From Faecalibacterium duncaniae (GTDB taxonomy: Bacteria; Bacillota; Clostridia; Oscillospirales; Ruminococcaceae), in contig NZ_CP048437.1 in the NCBI RefSeq assembly GCF_010509575.1, positions 992,001 through 1,056,000 on the forward strand: a stretch of 64,000 bases of DNA, written 5' to 3'. The notes under the pieces were generated by a model. That model did not search any database, was not told the origin of the DNA, and was given only the letters and a program-made list of their open reading frames with translations. A program made the translations under genes and the position numbers. Shown here in pieces: positions 30,906 through 40,114 of this stretch. Each line of letters opens with the position of its first letter. Position 1 is the stretch's first letter.

Positions 30906-33566
30906 ATGCAATGGACCGGTTTGAATGAACTGCGTGAAAAGTACCTGAGCTTCTTTGAGAGCAAGGGCCACCTGCGTCTGGACAGCTTCCCGCTGGTGCC
31001 GAAGAACGACCCCAGCCTGCTGCTGATCAACAGCGGCATGGCCCCCATGAAAAAGTGGTTCCTGGCGCAGGAAGAGCCGCCCCGCCACCGTGTGACCACC
31101 TGCCAGAAGTGCATCCGTACGCCGGATATCGAGCGCGTGGGCATCACCGCCCGCCACGGCACCTTCTTTGAGATGCTGGGCAACTTCTCCTTCCAGGATT
31201 ACTTCAAGGAGGAGGTCATTCCCTGGGCATGGGAGTTTCTGACCAGCGACGAGTGGATGGCCATCCCCAAGGATAAGCTGCACATCTCCGTCTACGAAGA
31301 GGACGACGAGGCTTACGATATCTGGACCAAGAAGGTGGGCATTGCTCCGGACCACATGGTGCGTCTGGGCAAGGAGGACAACTTCTGGGAGCACGGCTCC
31401 GGCCCCTGCGGCCCCTGCTCTGAGATTTACTTTGACCGCGGCCCCGAGTACGGCTGCGGCAAGCCGACCTGCGGCGTGGGCTGTGACTGCGACCGCTATA
31501 TGGAGATCTGGAACCTGGTGTTCAGCCAGTTCGATGCCGACGGCAAGGGCCACTACGAGCGTCTGGCACGCCCCAACATCGATACCGGCATGGGCCTGGA
31601 GCGTCTGGCCTGCGTGATGCAGGGCGTGGGCAACCTGTTTGAGGTGGATACCGTTCAGAGCGTGCTGCACCATGTGGAGCACATTGCCGGTAAGACCTAC
31701 GGTGAGAACGCCAAGGATGACATCTCCATCCGTGTCATCACCGACCACATCCGCAGCTGCACCTTCATGGTGTCTGACGGCATCCTGCCCTCCAACGAGG
31801 GCCGCGGCTACGTTCTGCGCCGTCTGCTCCGCCGCGCTGCCCGCCATGGCCGGATGCTGGGCATCTCCCGCCCCTTCCTGGTGGAACTGGTGGAGACGGT
31901 CATCCAGTCCAGCGAGAGCGCTTACCCCGAGCTGCGTGAGCACGATGCCTATATCAAGAAGGTCATCGGCACCGAGGAGGCAAACTTTGCCCGCACCATC
32001 GATGCCGGTATGAACATCCTGAACAACATGATCGACGGCCTGGAAAAGGCACACCAGCACCTGCTCAAGGGTCTGGACGTGTTCAAGCTGAACGATACCT
32101 TCGGCTTCCCCCTCGACCTGACCAAGGAGATCGCTGCCGAGCAGGGCATTGAGATCGACGAGGACGGCTTCCATGCTGAGATGAAGAAGCAGAAGGAGCG
32201 CGCCCGTGCCGAGCGTCTGAAGAAGAACATCTCCGGCTGGAGCGAGGACCTGTTCGGCGGCCTGACCGTTGAGCCCACTGTCTTTACCGGCTATGAGACC
32301 CTGAACGACACCGGCGTTGTGGTTGCCCTGAGCGACGAGGAGACCCTGACCGATGCCATTGCCACCGATGAGGAGGCAAAGGACGGCGTGCTGGTGGTTC
32401 TGGACAAGACCCCGTTCTACGCTGAGATGGGCGGTCAGGTGGCGGACAACGGCCTGCTGACCGGCCCCGAGTGCAGCCTGCGTGTGCTGGACGTGAAAAA
32501 GACTCCCAAGGGCTACTACGTCCACACCTGCGTGCTGGAGAGCGGCATCGTCAAGGTGGGCGACCACCTGAACGCTCAGGTGGACAAGGAATACCGGATG
32601 TCCGTCTGCCGCAACCACACCGCGACCCATCTGCTGCAGGCTGCCCTGCGTGAGGTGCTGGGCGACCATGTCCATCAGGCAGGCTCCTATCAGGATGCGG
32701 AGATCACCCACTTCGACTTCACCCACTTCAGCGCCGTCACGCCTGAGGAGCTGGCCCGGGTGCAGAAGATCGTCAACGATAAGATCTACGAGTCGATGAA
32801 CGTCACCGTCAAGGAGATGCCCATCGAGGAGGCCAAGAAGCTGGGCGCAATGGCCCTGTTCGGCGAGAAGTACGGCAAGGTCGTCCGCGTTGTGAACATC
32901 GAGGGCTGGTCCACCGAGTTCTGCGGCGGCACCCACGTCAAGAACACCGCCCAGATTGGCGGCTTCAAGATCGTCAGCGAATCCTCTGTTGCCGCCGGTA
33001 TCCGCCGCATCGAGGCTGTCACCGGCCGCAACCTGCTCGTCCGTGCAAATCTGCAGGAGGCAATGCTGCACACCGTGGCCAACACCCTGAAGGCCAACAA
33101 CATCACCTCTCTGCCCATCCGTGCCGAGGCCGTCATGGCCGAGAACAAGGCCATGAGCAAGGAGCTGGAGGAGATCAAGGCCAAGGTCGCCGCTTCCAAG
33201 GTCAACAGCCTGTTCGACAATGCTGAGGAAGTGAGCGGCGTGAAGATCGCTTCTGCCTACTTCACCGGCACCACCGGCGACACCCTGCGCGGTATGTGCG
33301 ACAGCATCCGCGACAAGGCTGTCAACCCTGTGGTCGCTGTTCTGGTGGGCAAGGCTGAGGATAAGGTCACCATGGCTGTCACCGTGAACAAGCTGGCACA
33401 GGAAAAGGGCCTCAAGGCTGGCGTGCTGGTCAAGGAGATCAGTGCCATTGCAGGCGGCAAGGGCGGCGGCAAGCCCGACTTTGCAATGGCCGGCCTGAAG
33501 GACGAGACCAAGATCGACGAGGCTCTGGCCGCTGTCAAGGGCATCGTTGAGAAGCAGCTGGGCTGA
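30906..33566 (+). CDS. alaS: Alanyl-tRNA synthetase
   Basis: An 886-residue class II synthetase that charges tRNA-Ala. The N-terminal aminoacylation domain has GHLRLDSFPLVPKNDPSLLL, the motif RHGTFFEMLGNFSFQDYF and GMGLERLACV. The editing domain has the NHTATHLLQ and CGGTHV zinc motifs that clear mischarged Ser and Gly. The C-terminal oligomerisation domain ends with GGGKPDFAMAG. Start ATG 30906 gives the family's normal N-terminus and length. Regulated by the T-box upstream. A copy of an interspersed repeat lies after its stop. Confidence 0.97.
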   Translation: MQWTGLNELREKYLSFFESKGHLRLDSFPLVPKNDPSLLLINSGMAPMKKWFLAQEEPPRHRVTTCQKCIRTPDIERVGITARHGTFFEMLGNFSFQDYFKEEVIPWAWEFLTSDEWMAIPKDKLHISVYEEDDEAYDIWTKKVGIAPDHMVRLGKEDNFWEHGSGPCGPCSEIYFDRGPEYGCGKPTCGVGCDCDRYMEIWNLVFSQFDADGKGHYERLARPNIDTGMGLERLACVMQGVGNLFEVDTVQSVLHHVEHIAGKTYGENAKDDISIRVITDHIRSCTFMVSDGILPSNEGRGYVLRRLLRRAARHGRMLGISRPFLVELVETVIQSSESAYPELREHDAYIKKVIGTEEANFARTIDAGMNILNNMIDGLEKAHQHLLKGLDVFKLNDTFGFPLDLTKEIAAEQGIEIDEDGFHAEMKKQKERARAERLKKNISGWSEDLFGGLTVEPTVFTGYETLNDTGVVVALSDEETLTDAIATDEEAKDGVLVVLDKTPFYAEMGGQVADNGLLTGPECSLRVLDVKKTPKGYYVHTCVLESGIVKVGDHLNAQVDKEYRMSVCRNHTATHLLQAALREVLGDHVHQAGSYQDAEITHFDFTHFSAVTPEELARVQKIVNDKIYESMNVTVKEMPIEEAKKLGAMALFGEKYGKVVRVVNIEGWSTEFCGGTHVKNTAQIGGFKIVSESSVAAGIRRIEAVTGRNLLVRANLQEAMLHTVANTLKANNITSLPIRAEAVMAENKAMSKELEEIKAKVAASKVNSLFDNAEEVSGVKIASAYFTGTTGDTLRGMCDSIRDKAVNPVVAVLVGKAEDKVTMAVTVNKLAQEKGLKAGVLVKEISAIAGGKGGGKPDFAMAGLKDETKIDEALAAVKGIVEKQLG

Positions 33567-33571
33567 AACTA

Positions 33572-33623
33572 AACCTCTCAGTCAGCGCTTGCAGGCGCTG
33601 ACAGCTCCCCTAATAGGGGAGCC
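33572..33623. repeat. Interspersed repeat, left half only
   Basis: Begins AACCTCTCAGTCAGCGC, pairs with itself (GTCAGCGC with GCGCTGAC), then AGCTCCCC paired with GGGGAGC. This matches the left part of the fuller elements at 47220-47358 and 60585-60698. The right end (GAGAGGTT) is missing. Confidence 0.75.
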
Positions 33624-33664
33624 AAGAATGGGGAAGAAATAAAAACCCGAAAGGAGCAATTCCC

Positions 33665-33997
33665 ATGGAAGATTGTCTGTTTTGCATGATCGCCGAGGGC
33701 AAGATCCCCTCTAACAAGCTGTATGAGGACGATCAGGTCGTGGCGTTTTACGATATCAACCCTCAGGCCAAGGTGCACTTTCTTGTTGTGCCCAAAAAGC
33801 ACATCCAGAGTGCCGCTGCCCTGACGGAGGAGGACGGTGCCCTGCTGGGCCATATCTTTGCCGTGATCGCCAAGCTGGCCAAGGAAGTCGGCCTGGACAA
33901 CGGCTACCGCGTGATCTCCAATGTCGGCGAGGATGCCGGCCAGACCGTGAAGCACCTGCATTTCCATGTGCTGGGCGGCGAGAAGCTGCCTGTCTGA
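33665..33997 (+). CDS. HIT-family hydrolase (Hint-type)
   Basis: A 110-residue nucleotide-binding hydrolase of the histidine-triad family. The signature HLHFHVLGG near the end contains the triad and catalytic His, and the N-terminal CLFCMIAEGKIPSNKLYEDD is standard for Hint proteins (AMP-phosphoramidate hydrolysis). Ends right before the phosphoribosyltransferase, possibly in one operon. Confidence 0.92.
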   Translation: MEDCLFCMIAEGKIPSNKLYEDDQVVAFYDINPQAKVHFLVVPKKHIQSAAALTEEDGALLGHIFAVIAKLAKEVGLDNGYRVISNVGEDAGQTVKHLHFHVLGGEKLPV

Positions 33998-34042
33998 GCC
34001 GCGCATAAAAATAACGGATCGAACAAAAGGAAGGGAATTGTT

Positions 34043-34582
34043 ATGGCAAAGACTTATACCCTGAATGTTGCGGGCCTGACCCGTGAACTGACCATCTGCA
34101 AGGTGAACGACCACATGGACATTGCGGCCTTCATCATGCTGGGCGATGCAGAGCTGACCGTGGCTGCTGCCACCGAGCTGCTGAAAAAGTGCCCCGAGTT
34201 TGATATCCTGCTGACCGCTGAGGCCAAGGGCATCCCTCTGGCACACGAGATGAGCCGCCAGAGCGGCAAGCCCTACATCTGCGCACGCAAGGGCGAAAAG
34301 CTCTATATGGCCGACCCTGTCGTGGTGGAGGATCAGTCCATCACCACCGCAGGCAAGCAGAAGCTGGTCATCGACCGCAAGGAGCTGGACAAGATGAACG
34401 GCAAGCGTGTGCTTGTGGTGGATGATGTCATCTCCACCGGCGGCTCCCTGAAGGCGCTGGACGCACTGGCAGAAAAGACCCAGTGCACCATCGTGGGCCA
34501 GGCCGCTGTTCTGGCCGAGGGCGATGCAGCCGAGCGCAAGGATATCATCTTCCTTGAGCCGCTGCCCCTGTTCTTCCACTAA
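34043..34582 (+). CDS. Adenine-phosphoribosyltransferase-like protein
   Basis: A 179-residue type I phosphoribosyltransferase. The PRPP loop is VLVVDDVISTGGSLKALDAL, and LLTAEAKGIPLAHEMSRQSG and KPYICARKGEK are as in Apt-like enzymes for purine salvage. The exact base cannot be assigned; some members of this subgroup act as regulators rather than salvage enzymes. It lies five bases before the ComEC-like gene. Confidence 0.8.
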   Translation: MAKTYTLNVAGLTRELTICKVNDHMDIAAFIMLGDAELTVAAATELLKKCPEFDILLTAEAKGIPLAHEMSRQSGKPYICARKGEKLYMADPVVVEDQSITTAGKQKLVIDRKELDKMNGKRVLVVDDVISTGGSLKALDALAEKTQCTIVGQAAVLAEGDAAERKDIIFLEPLPLFFH

Positions 34583-34587
34583 GTAAG

Positions 34588-36696
34588 ATGCGCCGCCCGC
34601 TCTGTGTTTTCTGCGCAGGAACGCTGGGGCTGGAGTTGGTGTGCGCCTTTTTGCCGCAAACGGGACGTTTTGTGCCGTTTGCGGCATTTTTTATTGCCGG
34701 TCTGCTGTGGGCGCTGGCGGGCCGTTTGCGCCAAAATCCGGCCTGGGGCTATGGCATCTGCCTGATCCTGGGGGCAGTGCTGGGCCTTGTGCTGACCGGC
34801 TCCACGCAGGCAAAATGGGATGCGATCCAGACCGCCTACGATGGCCGCAGTGTCCTGCTGGAGGCAGAGGTGGAGAGTACCTCCTCTTCCTATTCCCCCG
34901 GCAGGGTGCGGGCGGTCCTGCGGGTGGAAACGGTGGATCGGGAGGCGGCCTCCCTCCGAGTGGAGTGCGCCAGCCTGCCCACCTGCAGCCCCGGCGACCG
35001 GGTCAAGGGCCGCTTTGCGCTGGAAATGCCCGATGACACCGCCCGCCTGAATGCCCTGGCCGATGGCATTGCCCTGAACGCTGCTTATGAGAAAGGTTTT
35101 GCACTGCTGGGGCAGAGCACCTCCTTCCGTGCCCGGACGGCCCGGCTCCAGAAGCGGCTGAGCACCGCCCTGCGGCAGGGGATGGCCTCCGGCCCGGCGG
35201 GCGTGCTGGCCGCCATGGTTACAGGCGACCGCACCCATCTCTCCAAGGAGCTGCGCACGGCCTACCGGGGCGCGGGGCTTTCCCATGTGCTGGTGGTCAG
35301 CGGAATGCACGTTTCGATCCTGTGCGGCGATGTGCTGGGCAGGCTGCTGCCCCGCCGCAAAAAGCGACTGCGCGGCTATACCGGCCGCCGGGTCAGGGCG
35401 CTGTTCAGCGCTGTGATGGCATTGCTGCTGGTGGGCGTGACGGGCTTTACGCCCTCTGTTCTGCGCGCGGCGGGGGCCGTCTGGCTCAGTGCGCTGGGGG
35501 TCTGGATCTACGGCCCGCCGGATGCCCTGACCTCGCTGGGCGTGGCCGGTGTTCTGATGACGGCGGGCAACAGCTATGCCGTCTGTGACGTGGGTTTTCA
35601 GCTCTCCTTTGCGGCGGTGGTTGGCACCCTGGCCGGAGGAGCCATAGTGCGCCGCAGTCAGGAAGCCTGGGAAAAACAACGGGCAAAGAAAAAGCACCCC
35701 CGCCTCCGGTTCTGGAAGCGGAAAGCGCTTGGGCTTGCGGGAAGTCTGTGGGAAACGGTCTGTATTTCGGCCTGCGCCTCCATGGCCACCTTCCCGGTGC
35801 TGGTGCTGCGGGGGATGAGCACCAGCCTGTACGCGCTGGTGTCCGGTGCGGCGGTGCTCTGGCTGGTGGAACCCATCCTGCTCACCGGTCTGGGGGCGGC
35901 CCTGCTGGGACTTGTGCCTGCATTGGCTCCAGCCCAGCGGGTGTGTTCGTGCTGCGCGGAAGCTCTGGCAGAGGTGCTGGACCGCTGGGCGCTCTGGGTG
36001 TCCGGCTGGCCCGGGGCACAGATCTGGTTCGACACCGCCTATGCCGCCACGGTCTGCCTGTTGCTGGCCGGGCTCTGCTGGCTGGCGTTCCATAACAGGG
36101 TGCGCCTGCGGGTGGCCTTGCCTGCCCTTCTGCTGACGGCGGGGCTTGCCGTTTTCACCGGCAATGCCCTGAATCGAGATGTTGTCCGGGTGGAGCTGGT
36201 GGGCAGCCGAAATGCCCCGGCGGTGGTCATCAGCCGGAACGAGAGTGCCGTCATCCTCTTCCGCGGCGGTGATGTGACCCGGTGCGCCGTGGAGACCACG
36301 CTGGAACGCCGGAATATCCGCACGGTGGAGTGCCTGATCGACCTGCGGCTCAGGCCCCGGAGCGCCCAGCGGATGGGGGCAGAACAGCGCATTGCCGTTG
36401 ACCGGATGGCGCTCTATGCCACCCGCCGTGTCCGCTGCGGTCCGGCAGAGGTGGAGGTGCTCCGCACCCGGAACGGCTGTGTGGCCCGCATCCATGCCGC
36501 CGGGCAGACCTTTGTTACCCTGAGCGGCAGTGCTGCGCTTGCGGCCCCTGTGCAGGCGGATACCCTGCTGGCCTCGCCTGCCCGGCCGGACTGCGTGAAG
36601 TATGATGCGATCCTGAGCCTGAGCAGCGATTATCGGTGGATGCCGGAGGCTCTTTCTTCGGGGCAGCTCTGCCACAGTTTTTCAAGGGCAGAGTAG
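34588..36696 (+). CDS. comEC: ComEC/Rec2-like membrane protein without a clear MBL nuclease domain
   Basis: A 702-residue polytopic membrane protein. It carries the ComEC competence core (GLSHVLVVSGMHVSILCGDV, then GFTPSVLRAAGAVWLSALGV and VCDVGFQLSFAAVVGTLAGG) that forms the DNA channel in naturally competent bacteria. The C-terminal part after residue about 530 lacks the HxHxDH zinc motif of the usual MBL nuclease domain and reads as a degenerate version. DNA transport is therefore plausible but nuclease activity is doubtful. comM is a few genes away. Confidence 0.82.
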   Translation: MRRPLCVFCAGTLGLELVCAFLPQTGRFVPFAAFFIAGLLWALAGRLRQNPAWGYGICLILGAVLGLVLTGSTQAKWDAIQTAYDGRSVLLEAEVESTSSSYSPGRVRAVLRVETVDREAASLRVECASLPTCSPGDRVKGRFALEMPDDTARLNALADGIALNAAYEKGFALLGQSTSFRARTARLQKRLSTALRQGMASGPAGVLAAMVTGDRTHLSKELRTAYRGAGLSHVLVVSGMHVSILCGDVLGRLLPRRKKRLRGYTGRRVRALFSAVMALLLVGVTGFTPSVLRAAGAVWLSALGVWIYGPPDALTSLGVAGVLMTAGNSYAVCDVGFQLSFAAVVGTLAGGAIVRRSQEAWEKQRAKKKHPRLRFWKRKALGLAGSLWETVCISACASMATFPVLVLRGMSTSLYALVSGAAVLWLVEPILLTGLGAALLGLVPALAPAQRVCSCCAEALAEVLDRWALWVSGWPGAQIWFDTAYAATVCLLLAGLCWLAFHNRVRLRVALPALLLTAGLAVFTGNALNRDVVRVELVGSRNAPAVVISRNESAVILFRGGDVTRCAVETTLERRNIRTVECLIDLRLRPRSAQRMGAEQRIAVDRMALYATRRVRCGPAEVEVLRTRNGCVARIHAAGQTFVTLSGSAALAAPVQADTLLASPARPDCVKYDAILSLSSDYRWMPEALSSGQLCHSFSRAE

Positions 36697-36712
36697 GCTT
36701 TGAGAGAAAAAA

Positions 36713-36742
36713 TTGGCTTTTTGTCAGGAGCTGTTATATAAT
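36713..36742 (+). promoter_or_regulatory. Promoter of the PfkB kinase gene
   Basis: TTGGCT (36713-36718) and TATAAT (36737-36742) are 18 bases apart, with the ATG of the next gene 43 bases further on. Confidence 0.75.
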
Positions 36743-36784
36743 AGAAGATATCAAAGTAAAATCCGGAAAGGAATCAAGAAATTT

Positions 36785-37717
36785 ATGGGCATCGTAGTCA
36801 TCGGCGCAGTGTTTGTGGACATCAAGGGATATCCGCTTTCTACCTATATCCCCGGCGGGCGCAACGCGGGCAGAATGGAGCAAGTCCACGGCGGCGTGAG
36901 CCGCAACGTGGCAGAGGATATCGCCAACGTGGAGCTCCGGCCCACCTTCGTGAGCCTTGTCGATGACAGCGGCATGGGTCAGGATGTCATTGACAAGCTG
37001 GAGAACCACAAGGTCAACACCCGGTTCATCAAAAAGGTACCGGACGGCATGGGCACCTGGCTGGCCATCTTTGACAACCGGGGTGATGTGACTGCCGCCA
37101 TCTCAAAGCGGCCGGATACCACGCCGCTCATCGGCCTGCTGGCTGAGCAGGGGGATGAGATCTTTGCCGACTGCGACAGTATCGCGCTGGAGTTGGACCT
37201 TGAAAAGGAGACGGTCAAGCAGACCCTGAAATACGCCAAAAAGTACGGCAAAAAGGTGTATGCGGCCGTTTCCAACATGAGCATCGCCATGGAGCGCCGG
37301 GACTTTTTGCAGCAGATCGATTGCTTTGTCTGCAACCAGCAGGAGGCTGGGCTGCTCTTCTCGGACAATTACGACCATCTCGAGCCTGAGGAGATGTGCA
37401 GGGTGCTGGCGGGCAATGTGCACAGCGCCAACATCCCCTGCATGGTGGTGACCATGGGCGGCAAGGGCGCTGTGTTCGCCCGTGCCAACGGCGAGTGCGG
37501 CATCGTGCCCGCAAAAAAGGTGGATGTCATCGACACCACCGGCGCGGGGGATGCCTTCTTTGCCGGAACCGTCATCGGCTTGACCTACGGCAAGACTCTG
37601 GCTGAATCCTGTGAGATCGGCAGCCGCCTGGCCGCCTCGGTCATCTGCATCACGGAAAATGTCTGCCCCCGCTTCCGCCCCCTTGAGTTCGGGCTGGATA
37701 TCCCGGTGGTGGATTGA
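36785..37717 (+). CDS. PfkB-family carbohydrate kinase
   Basis: A 310-residue ribokinase-like kinase that phosphorylates a sugar or nucleoside with ATP. It begins MGIVVIGAVFVDIKGYPLST and carries HGGVSRNVAEDIANVELRP near the front and the C-terminal catalytic signature DTTGAGDAFFAGTVIGLTYG with the base Asp. ATG 36785 is chosen since the kinase fold begins there, GGAAAGGA lies upstream and a promoter covers the longer frame's start. Substrate not determined (ribose, pseudouridine and similar are possible). Confidence 0.88.
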   Translation: MGIVVIGAVFVDIKGYPLSTYIPGGRNAGRMEQVHGGVSRNVAEDIANVELRPTFVSLVDDSGMGQDVIDKLENHKVNTRFIKKVPDGMGTWLAIFDNRGDVTAAISKRPDTTPLIGLLAEQGDEIFADCDSIALELDLEKETVKQTLKYAKKYGKKVYAAVSNMSIAMERRDFLQQIDCFVCNQQEAGLLFSDNYDHLEPEEMCRVLAGNVHSANIPCMVVTMGGKGAVFARANGECGIVPAKKVDVIDTTGAGDAFFAGTVIGLTYGKTLAESCEIGSRLAASVICITENVCPRFRPLEFGLDIPVVD

Positions 37718-37728
37718 GAGAACAAGTA

Positions 37729-37763
37729 AAAAGGGACGGCGTGTGCTCCACGCCGTCCCTTTT
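37729..37763. terminator. Bidirectional terminator (PfkB kinase / MATE pump)
   Basis: AAAAGGGACGGCGTG (37729-37743) pairs perfectly with CACGCCGTCCCTTTT (37749-37763) over 15 base pairs; both ends are A/T tracts, so it can terminate both convergent genes. Confidence 0.92.
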
Positions 37764-37773
37764 GTATATCCTC

Positions 37774-39117
37774 TCAGCCCTGCTTTTTCGCCTTCCGGTC
37801 CAGGTACAGGAAGAAGCAGACATTCAGCAGCACACCCACCGCTGTGGAGGTGGGTGCGGCCAGACCGATCATGGTCAGGCTGGCGTTGGGCTGGATGCTC
37901 ATAATGTAGGCCATGGGCAGGCGGACGAGCAGGGTCTGGAACAGGCCCTGCGCCATGACGAAAACGGTCTTGCCGCTGCCGTTGAAATAGCCGATCATGC
38001 TGAACAGGATCGCGGTGAGGATGGTCTCCAGCGCAAAGCCCTTGAGGTAGGCATAGCCGTTGGCGATCACAGGTGCATCCGTGGTGAAGAAGCTGCAGAG
38101 CAGGTCGCCCTTGCACAAGACCAGCGCAAAGACGAACAGGCCAAAGAACAGACCGATGCCGATGCCGGTGCGCAGGGTCTGCCGGGCGCGCTGATGCTTG
38201 CCTGCGCCGATGTTCTGGGAGATGAAGGAAGCCATGGACTGCATCAGGGCGCTGGGGATCAGCATGGCGAAATTGACGATCTTGCAGGCCACGCCGTAGC
38301 CGGAGGAAGCCTCCAGACCCAGGCGGTTGACAAAGGCACAGAGGGCCAGAAAAGAGAGCTGGGTCAAAAACTCCTGCAGCGCCAGCGGCAGGCCGATGGC
38401 CAGAAACTTTTTGCACTGGAAGTTCAGCCGGAAGTCCGCCTTTTTGATGGAAAAGGGCAGAGATTTTTTCAGCAGCATGACAACAGCGCAGACCACGCTG
38501 ACAGCCTGTGCGGCCACGGTGGCAATGGCGGCACCGACAGCATCCAGATGGAACCCGGCCACCAGGACCAGGTCGCCGACGATGTTGACCACGCAGGCCA
38601 CCAGCACAAAGATCAGGGGAGATCGGCTGTCACCCAGGCCGCGGAAGAGGGCCGAGAGCATATTGTAGGCTACGATGAAGAAGATGCCTGCACCGCAGAT
38701 GCGCACATAGCTGGTGGTCAGGTCAAGGGCCTCGGCCGGGGCCTGCATCAGGCTGGAAATGGGCCGTGCCAGAAACACCAGAACCCCGAACAGCACAGCG
38801 GCCAGAAGGGCGAATACAACCGCCGCGCCGCCGATGACCGGGCTGATGAATTCGTGCTTCTTTTCGCCGAGATACCGCGCGATCAGCACCGTGACACCCA
38901 TGGCCAGCTGGGTGACCACAAAGGTGACAAGGTTGAGCACCTGGCTGCCGGTGGAAACGGCAGACAGGCCCGAGGTGGAGCCGAAGCGGCCCACCACCAG
39001 CAGGTCTACCGCGCCGTAAGCGGCCTGCAGCACCAGTGAGCCCAGAATGGGCAGCATGAACAGGGCCAGCTTTTTCGGGATGCTGCCCTGCGTGAAATCG
39101 GTCTTATCATTTTTCAT
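37774..39117 (-). CDS. MATE-family efflux pump
   Basis: A 447-residue multidrug/toxin exporter with about twelve membrane segments. Typical features are GSIPKKLALFMLPILGSLVL at the start, AAYGAVDLLVVGRFGSTSGL in helix 1-2, and VSTGSQVLNLVTFVVTQLAM. It uses a Na+ or H+ gradient. Its start overlaps the end of the marR gene by 11 bases, so the two are co-transcribed from the minus-strand promoter at 39605-39632 and likely regulated by that MarR protein. Confidence 0.92.
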   Translation of the reverse strand: MKNDKTDFTQGSIPKKLALFMLPILGSLVLQAAYGAVDLLVVGRFGSTSGLSAVSTGSQVLNLVTFVVTQLAMGVTVLIARYLGEKKHEFISPVIGGAAVVFALLAAVLFGVLVFLARPISSLMQAPAEALDLTTSYVRICGAGIFFIVAYNMLSALFRGLGDSRSPLIFVLVACVVNIVGDLVLVAGFHLDAVGAAIATVAAQAVSVVCAVVMLLKKSLPFSIKKADFRLNFQCKKFLAIGLPLALQEFLTQLSFLALCAFVNRLGLEASSGYGVACKIVNFAMLIPSALMQSMASFISQNIGAGKHQRARQTLRTGIGIGLFFGLFVFALVLCKGDLLCSFFTTDAPVIANGYAYLKGFALETILTAILFSMIGYFNGSGKTVFVMAQGLFQTLLVRLPMAYIMSIQPNASLTMIGLAAPTSTAVGVLLNVCFFLYLDRKAKKQG

Positions 39118-39559
39118 GGGAATCTCTCCTTTCGACCATGATCTGATAAAAAATCTCGATGGTGCGGATCATGGTCTCCGCATCCTCTTCCGGGATGACC
39201 TCCAGCGCCGGAACAAGAGAGCTGAAATATTCCGCATCGTATTTGCGGGAAAGCGCCCGCCCGGCCTCTGTGATGGTCAGGTAGGTCACCCGGCCGTCCT
39301 CAGGGGAGGTCTGCTTGGTCAAAAGACCACGAGCTTCCATGTCCTTTACGGTCCGGGTCACGCCGGGGCGGGGCAGGCTGAGCGCATCGCTCAGGTCAGA
39401 GACCTTGACCTGTACGCCCTGCTGTTCCAGTGTCTGGATCGCATCCAGATATTGGATGAAGGAGGGCAGGACCCCGTCCGGCAGGGCAGGCAGCAGATCC
39501 CGCACCCGCTTGGCCTGATAGCAGGCATCCATCATCCGTTTGATCAGCGCGATGTTCAT
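39107..39559 (-). CDS. MarR-family transcriptional regulator
   Basis: A 150-residue winged-helix protein: VKVSDLSDALSLPRPGVTRT is the recognition helix region and TKQTSPEDGRVTYLTITEAG the wing. It is upstream of and overlapping the MATE pump gene, and paired GATAATTA boxes overlap their shared promoter. The simplest model is a ligand-released repressor of itself and the pump. Confidence 0.92.
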   Translation of the reverse strand: MNIALIKRMMDACYQAKRVRDLLPALPDGVLPSFIQYLDAIQTLEQQGVQVKVSDLSDALSLPRPGVTRTVKDMEARGLLTKQTSPEDGRVTYLTITEAGRALSRKYDAEYFSSLVPALEVIPEEDAETMIRTIEIFYQIMVERRDSHEK

Positions 39560-39587
39560 AGTGGTTTCTCCTCAAATAGTGACCAAA

Positions 39588-39632
39588 GATAATTACCGCA
39601 GATAATTATACAGAACTGCCGGGATTTGTCAA
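39588..39632 (-). promoter_or_regulatory. Promoter of marR-MATE with paired operator boxes
   Basis: On the minus strand TTGACA (39632-39627) and TATAAT (39610-39605) are 16 bases apart. GATAATTA occurs at 39588-39595 and 39601-39608 (forward coordinates), 13 bases apart, overlapping the -10 and start site. This is a good place for repression by the encoded MarR protein. Confidence 0.78.
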
Positions 39633-39647
39633 GCGTTTTTTGCAAAC

Positions 39648-39681
39648 AAAAATGCACCGCCCGCAGAAAGCGGACAGTGCA
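39648..39681 (-). terminator. Terminator of the HigA-like gene
   Basis: Reading the minus strand, TGCAC (39681-39677) and GTCCGC pair with GCGG and GTGCA (to 39653), followed by TTTTT (39652-39648). It closes the orphan regulator gene before the marR promoter. Confidence 0.7.
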
Positions 39682-39731
39682 CTCTTTGAAACAGAGATCG
39701 GATCGTGAAATGTGAAAAAAGGTTTTTGTGG

Positions 39732-40004
39732 TCACTCAAATGAAACGTGAAGCGTTTTGCCCATACAGGCAGCCATTTTTTGCAAAAACTCCAACGAGGG
39801 ATTGGAATTTCCGTTTTCAAAGCGGGAAATATTGGCCTGTGCTGTGCCCATTTTTTCGGCCAGTTGTTTTTGAGTAAGCCCAGCGGCTTTGCGGCTCTCG
39901 ATCGCGGCGCAGATGGCTTCATACTGCGGGCCGAGCTGCTCATATTCAGCGCGGACTTCTGGTTTTTCGGCAAAGGTCTTCATTTTATAGGTGCGGTAAT
40001 CCAT
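39732..40004 (-). CDS. Orphan HigA-like XRE regulator
   Basis: A 90-residue protein with a helix-turn-helix (GLTQKQLAEKMGTAQANISR, FENGNSNPSLEFLQKMA) and the long N-terminal arm (EKPEVRAEYEQLGPQYEAIC) usual in HigA-type antitoxins. A HigB/RelE toxin would normally lie directly upstream; instead there is comM after 110 bases. So it is an orphan antitoxin or a simple regulator. The start has AAAGGGAGTGA upstream. Confidence 0.78.
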   Translation of the reverse strand: MDYRTYKMKTFAEKPEVRAEYEQLGPQYEAICAAIESRKAAGLTQKQLAEKMGTAQANISRFENGNSNPSLEFLQKMAACMGKTLHVSFE

Positions 40005-40114
40005 CGGCTCACTCCCTTTATTGGTTTTGTGTGGTCAGGGCATGGCGGCTCTTATAATCGAGCAATCGTTACCATTATTATATCATATATGATATCTTTT
40101 TTTCAAGAGGAACC

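Noticed and set aside
30714..33071. A 785-codon minus-strand frame opposite alaS
   Set aside because: It is a shadow of alaS with His/Leu/Gln-rich composition typical of antisense frames in GC-rich genes.
34579..36675. A 698-codon minus-strand frame opposite the ComEC-like gene
   Set aside because: It is a shadow frame, proline- and glutamine-rich, without any domain.
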